NCBI GenBank assembly: GCA_002914805.1 | Contig: JXTB01000016.1 | Coordinates: 1,800,366-1,864,365, forward strand | Length of the DNA stretch: 64,000 nucleotides | Origin: Parasponia andersonii | Taxonomy: Eukaryota; Streptophyta; Magnoliopsida; Rosales; Cannabaceae | Reading direction: 5' to 3' | Shown: piece by piece, positions 56,229 to 64,000 of the stretch | Layout: the number at the start of each line of letters is the position of its first letter | How positions within the stretch are numbered: the stretch's first letter is position 1 | Made by a program: the position numbers and the translations under genes | The notes under the pieces: generated by a model | What the model saw: the letters and a program-made list of their open reading frames with translations, nothing else | Database searches by the model: none | What the model was told of the DNA's origin: nothing

Positions 56229-59200
56229 CTAATCTCTTCTAACAATAGACCCATAAAACCCATAAATCGGGTAATTTGAATTTACCCAATTTGATGGTAA
56301 ATCTTGATGGATATCCATAGGCATATCCATATTAATTTGAGGAAAAAGTTGAATAAATATTCCATAGCCAAAGAAATTGCCTTCATTTTGCATTTCTGAA
56401 CTTGACCTTCCGTTAGAATTATAAAAACCAGGTTCATAAACATATGAACTTTGATTAGTTCCTATGCTCATTGATTCAAAACTCGTGGAAATAAAATTTT
56501 CATCAGACTCAATCTTGTTTGCCTCCTACATCTTTTTTCAAATTGTTTTTCCCAATATCAAGACCAGTATCTCTACAACCATGGTCTTCATCTTGTGTTG
56601 CATGCGTGAAATTTTCTTCACAGGTGAATGGGCTCAAAGGTATATTGTCATTATCTTCCGCTCCATCATTCCCATTCTCATCATCAGATCCATTGCCATC
56701 ATTATTAGACTCATTTTCAACATTACTCTTTTCATCACTCCCATCATTATTTCTATAATTTTCTTGCAATGTTGTATTTTTATACCGTTTTGGTGAACGC
56801 ATAGCTAATTGAAATGAGTCACCAGTGCTACTTGAGAGGAATAAACCTCCTCTATCATAACTTTGTCAACATTAATACCATATTCTTTAGCATGAGATGC
56901 AACTTGTGGATCTGGATTTCCTTCTTCATTGTCAAACTTCGTTGGCCTAATCCATTGAATAAGGGGATCATTATTCTCGTCACTAGGATCGGTTGCTACT
57001 TCAACCAAATCCAAATAGTCAATTTCTTTTACCTTATCATGTTTTGCTTCCATATCTCTTATCTTAATCTTCATATTATAAGAACAAAAGACTAATTATT
57101 GAAGTTCGAATTGCTAGCTTTCTTACAAATGGAGCACTATTCCCATACATTAGCCACCGTTTAGCTGAAATATTAAATAAAAAATAAGCAACCGTTTAGC
57201 TGAAATATTAAATAAANNNNNNNNNNNNNNNNNNNNNNNNNNNNNNNNNNNNNNNNNNCTAATTATTGAAGTTTGTCATAAGCAAGTCGATTACGTTGTT
57301 TTGTATGGATTAGAGAAAATGTACTCCAATTCCGTTCACATGCTGTAGAAGAAGCTGTCTATGATAAAATTCGAATTGCTAGCTTCCTTACAAATGGAGC
57401 ACTATTCCCATACATTAGCCACCATTTAGCTAAAATATTAAATAAAAAATAAGCAACCGTTTAGCTGAAATATTAAATAAAAAATAAGCAACCGTTTAGC
57501 TGAAATATTAAATAAAAAATAAGCATACACATAATGAAAAAAAATCACAAAAATTAAGATATTCATATTTTTAGAATAATAACATACCAGGTACCATTGT
57601 TGCTCTTGTTGCAATAATTGCTCGATCACTAAATTTTTTTAAGGCGTCTTTGAAGTAAGTTAACTTGAAATAAAAGTACACATTTATTAGTAATTTTTAG
57701 TCTTTAATTTTTAAAAGGATAAAAAACCGTTAATCAATAATTACTTATCTCAGTTCCAAAGTTAGCAATTCCTTTAGCTTATGGGTCCAACTAGTAATAA
57801 ACATCATGTACAGTTTGCACAAGTTCAGAATTATATCCAATGCCTTTGTTATACTGGTATTTAGGGTTCAAATAATATGCTAAAATGAAAGGAATATACT
57901 ATGGTTAAAAATAGTACATAAAAAGTTGCAAAAATAAATGTTAGGTAATTGTAAATAGCACCAAAAAAAATTACGTGTAATGGATGAAATAATGTTCTAT
58001 CCCATAGTATCTATAATATTGAATACCCACTTTGTCCCTTTTTGTTGTTTGATTTTATCTTTCGTTTTCTTCATTGCATCATATAAGATTGGCATGGTTG
58101 GTGTAACTTCAGTATCGACAAAATGAAATATAGCGTATAATGGCTCATAAAAGGCTACTGCATAAGCAACATGATCCCAACATCTATTGTCTAATATACG
58201 GCCTTCAATTTTTCTTTCTAATGCAGTTCTTGACAAACATCATTTGTCCATTCAATACTTGTAAATGGCCTTTTTTTAAGCTACTTCTTTTGTTAAGAAT
58301 GCTATTTAAGACAATATAATTTGTTGCAAATCTAGTAACTCCTGGCCGAACGAGTTCACGTTCTCTTTTGCAAAAAGTTTGCATTTCTGCAAGTATTGAG
58401 CCATGATTGTAAATAAAGTTCGTGATTTCTCTGGCATTATGTATTACTATGGCCATCATTTATTTCTTTCCAATATCTTCAAAGATCAAATCTATACAGT
58501 GTGCTACACATGGCGTCAAATAAGTATTATACTCTTCTATCATCTTTTTACCAGCTTTCACAAAGGCTGAGCCATTATCAGTAACAATTTGAACAACATT
58601 TTACTTTTCCACATCTTCTACCACATTCTTCAACAATTCAATGATCTAATTATGGTCTTTGATCTTATTAGATGCATCTACAGATTTTAAAAACACAGTG
58701 CATGTTTCCTGTGCAATAAACCATAAAGTTTATGATTGATAATCTAGTTGGCCCAATCTATCCATCACACATGATTGTGCACTCATATTATTTCCACATT
58801 TCTTTAAAGTTTTTTACACATTCTTATATTTCTCCATATTCTACATCCAACCATTATTTTTTATTTCATACGGAGAAGGTGGTGGAACTCTAGTACCTAA
58901 AAATGTAAACAAATCAATTAATTCAAGAAAAAAAATAAATGCAACTAAGTTAATATAAAAATTACAAATAAAAAAAAACATCAGACAATTTATTACCTAC
59001 TTATTGACAAGCAACAACCATATTCTTGAAATGATGAGAGTTAGCTTTTGATGATGGGACGTTCTCATGAATAAAGAACTTTGATATGAATTTATACATT
59101 TAGTCTTTTATGGTACTTCCTTTAAAAATATCTTTAATGTTGTTTTGTCTAGTACCAGATGATTTGTACAAAAAAGATGCAATAGAAGATTTAAGTGGTT

Positions 59201-59740
59201 CATGTACGTACACTTTGTGTACGATGGAATATTTTTTGAGGTTGACTACTACTACTAATTTTACTCATTTTTTTGGCACCAACAGAAGTATTACCTATTT
59301 TGCCTTTCCCATGAAAGAATTTTGCTCTATGTTCCCTTTTCCATTCAGAAGCTTTTGATTATTTTATAGTCTCGATATGCATGACGCTCATCTGGGTGCA
59401 TATCTTTGAAGTATATATAAATATTTTCATTCTCGTCCTCATCTTCCTTAGTCTCATAGTATTGAGAATCTAAATTTCTACACAATTCTTCTCTTCTGTC
59501 TTCATACATTGTTTCTTTCTTTTTTTTTTTTTTTTCTCTGTGTCCTTTTTCATTATCAAATGTATAATCTTGTCATGATGAGGTACATTGGGATACTTTT
59601 TAGAATTTTTGTTAGGATCATTTCCAACTAAATGCTACTTAAAGCATGTGATCCCTCCATTTTTCATCATATTACCACAAAAGTTGCAAACAATACTATA
59701 CTTGGTACACTTTTGAGAAAGAGAAAGAGAAGTTTCACCT
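56229..59740 (-). pseudogene. hAT transposase (BED finger, DUF659-like, dimerisation domain), broken
   Basis: From its start: a BED-type zinc finger near 59690-59600 (VCNFCGNMMKNGG, then CFK-HLVGND), an acidic and Lys-rich linker, and a catalytic region with IVTDNGSAFVKAGKKM near 58580 and PCVAHCIDLIFEDIGKK near 58500. Then MMAIVIHNAREITNFIYNH (58459) and RPGVTRFATNYIVLNSI; the part after it (58236-57997) has RILDNRCWDHVAYAV. The C-terminal hAT dimerisation region (RKLAIRIL-type, then SSACERNWSTF and KQRNRL) is near 57400-57280. An acidic and Tyr/Gly-rich tail continues to 56229. Stops, shifts and the gap prevent expression. Confidence 0.8.
57104..57530. repeat. duplicated segment and 36-bp repeats flanking the N gap
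   Basis: GAATTGCTAGCTTTCTTACA through CATTAGCCACC (57107-57155) recurs at 57371-57423. CTAATTATTGAAGTT occurs at 57091 and again right after the gap at 57259. AACCGTTTAGCTGAAATATT repeats with a 36-base period at 57190, 57455 and 57491. The arrangement suggests a local tandem duplication or misassembly at the gap. Confidence 0.75.
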
Positions 59741-59808
59741 TCCTATACGGTGAAGTGGACTTCTTGCAATGTAAATTATTGAAAACTTTTTGAAATATAA
59801 AGTTTTGT

Positions 59809-59847
<39 letters not shown>

Positions 59848-60521
59848 TAGTACACGCTTGAGAAAGAGAAACTTAAAAATTGCATAAAGTTTGAAATATA
59901 ATGGTATAAAAGTCTTGTGAGCATTTTGCATTCTTTTTTATAGAAACTGAAAAGTAAATAGTTCACTGATACATGTAAATAATTCACCAACTTGGTAGTT
60001 CACGTGCAAAATATTAATATAGCTATAGGCTAAAATAAGCTCTCTGAAAAACTGAAACTCATAATATTAAAATATCTTTCAAATATCACGAGATTGTAGT
60101 GCAAGTTGTGCAAAATAATAAATACGAGCAGTGCAAATATTCTCATTATATACAAGTAATTCCAAAACTTTGCTAACATATTGCAGAGAGAGAACTATAA
60201 TTTATTTTTGTATTATTTGCTATTTTTGTTAAAAAAAAAAAACACACAAAAAAAGGTTTTGGAAAAAAATTTGACATTTCTGATGATATTTGAAAATATC
60301 GATGACATTGTCGCGACAATGTCTCTAAATATCTCAATATTAGCTTATTTTTTATTGACATTTTACCGATATTGACATATCCTCGATATTGTTGACATTT
60401 TACGGATATTTCACGGATACACAAAATAAAAATATCTTTTTACCTCATATCGATGTTGAAACTTCAAAATACGGATATTATCGGGACAATATCGAAAAAT
60501 ATCGCAATATTTTAATCCATA

Positions 60522-60529
60522 ATTTGAAG
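60522..60529. other. right target-site duplication (ATTTGAAG)
   Basis: Identical to 55659-55666. Confidence 0.8.
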
Positions 60530-60532
60530 GGT

Positions 60533-60577
60533 TATGGTATCATGAATAGTACCTTAAGACCAGCAATTTTATTTACA
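60533..60577 (+). pseudogene. Raf-like protein kinase fragment (second part)
   Basis: The frame reads GIMNSTLRPAI and then runs into stops. In plant Raf-like kinases GGIVNNTLRPxIP directly follows the HYGAIIG segment, so this continues 55394-55480 across the hAT insertion. The splice acceptor is no longer recognisable. Confidence 0.7.
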
Positions 60578-62100
60578 TTATTGTGACACTGACTAGTTCC
60601 TCATGTTGTTATTCGATGATTATGAACATGATAATTTATTCATCGATTGCATACAAAAGGTAGTAATATATTTGTGCTTGTAATATAGATGAAGATTTTT
60701 CCCAATTCGGTTTCAAAATGGATTTGTCTCTCGATTTGGTAATAATTTTTGTTAGTAGCTAAGAGGATGACTCATTGGTGGATGGTAGTGCTCCGTCCTC
60801 GATTTTTATATTTGTTTTCTTCTTTGGATGTGCTTTGTCTAATATGCAAGTCTAATTGTTAAGGCTAACTTTTGACTATATTAAAAAGGGCATCTTCCTC
60901 TAGTAAATATATTCAAAAGACTTTACAACAAATTGAAAGCAATTCCAGGTTTTTTTTTTTTAATGTCAATGTTGAATTGATCAAGGGAAGATCACATTTT
61001 CATGTCAAACTTAAAACTGAAAGCTCCAAAGAGAACAGCAGAAGAAGCATATTATTATAGTTTTTAAAGGAAAATTAAAAGACTTGCATTTAATCGATGA
61101 ATAACTATGACTTGTACCATAAATGCACCCTTCAATTTACCCTTCAATTTCATAAAGTTATTTTCAGTTTTATACTTGGGAACTCTTGATTCTTATATAA
61201 CTTCTCTAGTAAAGATTGCACTTGAAAAAAAAAAAAAAAAAAGAGGAACAACAATAGACAAGAAAATATTAACCTTATTGGGCAGATCGGCAAGATAGCT
61301 CACAAAATCTATTTTATTCGTTTTGAATATAAAGCAACTTTAATTATGCTGTAGCAAAAAAAAAAAAATTCTCTTTCGTATAATGATGTTATCCAAGATA
61401 AGCGGAAAAATGAACATTATTCACTTGTCAAGCTATTACAAGGAATATAGGCCTCTCTTTCTATTCGAATAACAGCCCTTCTCACTAGCCTAGGTGCACC
61501 CATAACAGCCATGGACAAAAAACATCTTCCTTATTTGATTGAAACATTCAAGCATCATCCTTCATTGATTTATTCTTTCATACTACTTAATTCTACTCGA
61601 TCCTTCAAAAGCCAAAATGTTTTAAATTTCTAGTACTGAAACCTTACTATCTTCAATGTTTGTTAGCTATTTTATACAAACCTCAATCTCAATAGGAATC
61701 TCTAAAAGAATAGACTAATTAAACTAATCATCATAAACGGCCCATTGTACTTGTTGGGCTTAATCTATGAATCAATAGTTTTTAATACTTTTCTTTTTGT
61801 CTTTGCTCTTACATGCGAGATTATGATTAATAATAATAATAATAACAATAAGAATAGATTAATATACATTTTCATTTTGCATAGTTTATTCATTTTGTAT
61901 CTAATTTGAGCATTATATGATGATTTTATTTTATTTTATGATATTCTAGTACGTACATATGTTAATATTAACTAATTTTGAGCGGTAAAACCAATAATTA
62001 AATTGTAATTTTCTAACAATATCTTTTCTACCAATGTTAAAAACTTATTTAATCTATATTATATCACTTTGTGACTCTATTATATATAATACTCTATTCC
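60578..62100. other. gene-free AT-rich stretch
   Basis: Only short frames; nothing assignable. Any further kinase or PDS5 exons have decayed beyond recognition. Confidence 0.45.
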
Positions 62101-62101
62101 A

Positions 62102-62102
<1 letters not shown>

Positions 62103-62144
<42 letters not shown>

Positions 62145-62250
62145 CTACATATTACATCATAAATTATTATATAGAGTTTTTATTCCAGTGTGTGTATATA
62201 TATATATATAAGCTACATATTACATCATAAATTATTATATAGAGTTTTTT
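62103..62250. repeat. TA microsatellite with a 68-bp tandem duplication
   Basis: A TA run (62103-62140) is followed by AGCTACATATTACATCATAA at 62143, which recurs at 62211 after a second TG/TA run. Both copies continue to ATAGAGTTTTT. Confidence 0.9.
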
Positions 62251-62360
62251 TTAATGTGATATTTAAAGTTGTTTATATTACCAATACTACAAGGATTACT
62301 ATAATTTTATTGCATGATTAAATAGTGCCATAGTAAAACTAGTGGATTAAAAAGAGCACA

Positions 62361-62500
62361 AGCTCAATTTGGGAGTAAGAGTAAGTGTCAATCCAACTCA
62401 TCATTTTTTTGAGTTGGGTCAAACTAAATCCAGCTCAATTTGGGAGTAAGAGTAAGTGTCAGTCCAACTCATCATTTTATTTGGGTTGGGCTAGACCAAA
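62361..62500. repeat. 71-bp tandem duplication
   Basis: AGCTCAATTTGGGAGTAAGA starts at 62361 and 62432. The units share CCAACTCATCATTTT and GTTGGG(T/C) with a few changes. Confidence 0.9.
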
Positions 62501-62579
62501 TCAAAAGACATAATATTTGCTAAAGCCAATAAATGGATTAAATGACTTGATCATCGTGAATAGCTACCCATGAATTAAT

Positions 62580-64000
62580 ATTTTTTTAATAAATAATTTT
62601 TAATTACATTAGAGAATATGATTAGTGATTATAGATTAGTATTCATTATCACTTAACTTTGCACCATTATTTATTTTGTATCCAATTTGAGCATCACACA
62701 ATACGCAATTATATTATATTAAGTACAATAGGCAATTATGTTGTCATAATGAACTCAAATATGTTAAATTAATGAAATTTATAACTAATTAGTGCATACT
62801 TATTTATTTGGTATCTAATTTGATCACAATGGATATGTATTAGTATTATTATAAGTATTATATTCACCAACTTTTGGATATTGTGACTAGTGATATTAAA
62901 TTAATTTGAATTATTACTTAATTTAACGAACTTCCTCCATTTTTTCAAATAATTTTAGAATTTGATAATATACAATAATTATAGTAGGTACTCTAATGAA
63001 TTATTTTGTTACATCACACTCAATAACATCAAAATTAATGAAATTTCTCACTAATTAATGTAATGTTATTTATTTAGTATCTAATTTGATCCTGAGTCAA
63101 TATGTAATAATATTATGGTAAGTACTATAGCCACATACTTAGTGAGATTACGATTAGTAATGATTGATTAGTGTGAATTTATACTTAATTTAGTAAAATT
63201 CATCCATTTTCTTTTACATGTAAGAACGAGACAATTCGTAATAGTGTTATAATAAGTACTTACTTACTTTGTCACATTATACTCAAAGATATGGAATTAC
63301 TTCAATTTCTCATTAATTAGTATAATGTATAATTTTTTTGAAATAAGTACAATACATAATCAATGTTATACAAATTACTATAATTAACGATAGCTTATAA
63401 TTTAAACATGGAACAATATGTAATTGGTGTTATATAAAATACTATAATCAATTACTTTGTCACATTACACTTAACAAGATTAAATTAATTACATTTATCA
63501 CTAATTAAATCAACATCATTCAATTAAATCTAATTTAACCATGAGGTAATATGTATTAGAGTTAAGCTAACTATTGTAATCATCTACTTTGTGAGATAAT
63601 CATTAGTCATTGTCACATTATTTTAAAATATATCAAATTAATTGAATTTAGCACTAATTAGTGCAAATTTATTTAATTTAAATCTAATTTGACAACGGAA
63701 CAATATGTAAATAGTATTATACAAAGTAAAATATTCACTTAATTTGTCAATTTAACTTAAATACATTAAACTAATATTTCTCACTAATTAATTTAAAGTC
63801 GTTCAATTTAAATCTAATTTGACCAATATGGATAACAGTGTTAAGCTAAATATTATAACTATATATTTTGTGATATAATTGTTAGTCATACTAGACTAAT
63901 ATGAAATTTTACTATATTTTTTAGACTCGTAGATTTTGTATCTAACTTTAGCATAAGAAAATATGTAATTATATTAATATAAGTACTATACTCGATTATT
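62580..64000. repeat. degenerate satellite-like array, continuing past the right edge
   Basis: The phrase (G)TATCTAATTTGA recurs near 62679, 62809, 63078, 63527, 63679, 63808 and 63939, with intervals mostly near 130-150 bases or multiples. Each is followed by a CAATATGTAAT-like and a TAAGTACTAT-like word, then a CACTAATTA(G/A)T-like word before the next. Units are well diverged. An isolated unit-like sequence is at 61890-61960. Confidence 0.65.

Larger units (their letters stand above)
55667..60521 (-). mobile_element. hAT DNA transposon, autonomous type but broken
   Basis: Perfect 8-bp flanks (ATTTGAAG) enclose 4.85 kb. The ends are short imperfect inverted repeats sharing GATTAAAAT. Both subterminal parts are rich in ATATCG/CGATAT words (55690-55745; 60285-60510), as in hAT elements where such motifs bind transposase. 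A degenerate hAT transposase is on the minus strand. The element lies in what was an intron of the kinase pseudogene. It contains the 42-base N gap at 57217-57258. Confidence 0.85.

Noticed and set aside
56464..56796. 110-codon plus-strand frame
   Set aside because: It is antisense to the acidic tail of the hAT transposase, and hydrophobic only because that tail is Asp/Asn-rich.

Overview
The window is AT-rich nuclear DNA of a flowering plant, almost certainly a eudicot. The evidence is an intron-containing nuclear gene for mitochondrial ribosomal protein S11, a P-class PPR gene, a CASP-like membrane protein gene, a TOM6 gene, and Copia, Gypsy, hAT and Mutator-type elements nested in one another. 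The assembly is draft quality: there are N runs at 6825-6827, 28826 and 57217-57258. I found no rRNA, tRNA or CRISPR, and nothing bacterial.

Only four genes look intact. They are a PPR protein (4126-5592, +), a three-exon CASPL5-type gene (7810-6152, -) lying tail to tail with it, a two-exon mitochondrial S11 gene (33550-35242, +), and the 54-residue TOM6 subunit of the mitochondrial outer-membrane translocase (49465-49301, -). Three of the four products probably act in mitochondria, but the genes are far apart and nothing suggests co-regulation.

Region by region: 1-1428 is the LTR of a Copia-like element that continues off the left edge. 1508-2068 is a truncated copy of a tandem-repeat-bearing Mutator-like element. 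2120-3290 is a decayed duplicate of the promoter, exon 1 and intron start of the S11 gene, placed upstream of the PPR gene. 8613-16869 is a decayed Copia element with two Gypsy-type LTRs nested in it. 17126-18116 is an LTR carrying a minisatellite. 18300-21718 has no gene. 21724-31912 is a Copia element with a 5-bp target duplication whose inside is a large inverted repeat made of two diverged gag-pol copies. 33120-35300 is the S11 gene. 36154-46341 is a long-LTR, gag-only Gypsy-type element with a 5-bp target duplication; each LTR carries a different Mutator-like insertion flanked by a perfect 9-bp duplication, and the sister LTR preserves each empty site. 46347-51950 is intergenic apart from TOM6. 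52758-55480 is an intron-retaining pseudogene chimera of a PDS5 cohesin cofactor and a Raf-like kinase. An hAT element (55667-60521) split the kinase part. From about 62560 to the right edge there is a degenerate AT-rich satellite-like array.

No clearly new biochemical system is present. The most unusual items are the palindromic Copia element, the PDS5-kinase chimera, the duplicated S11 promoter half-gene, and the LTR pair that serves as its own empty-site record for two Mutator-like families.
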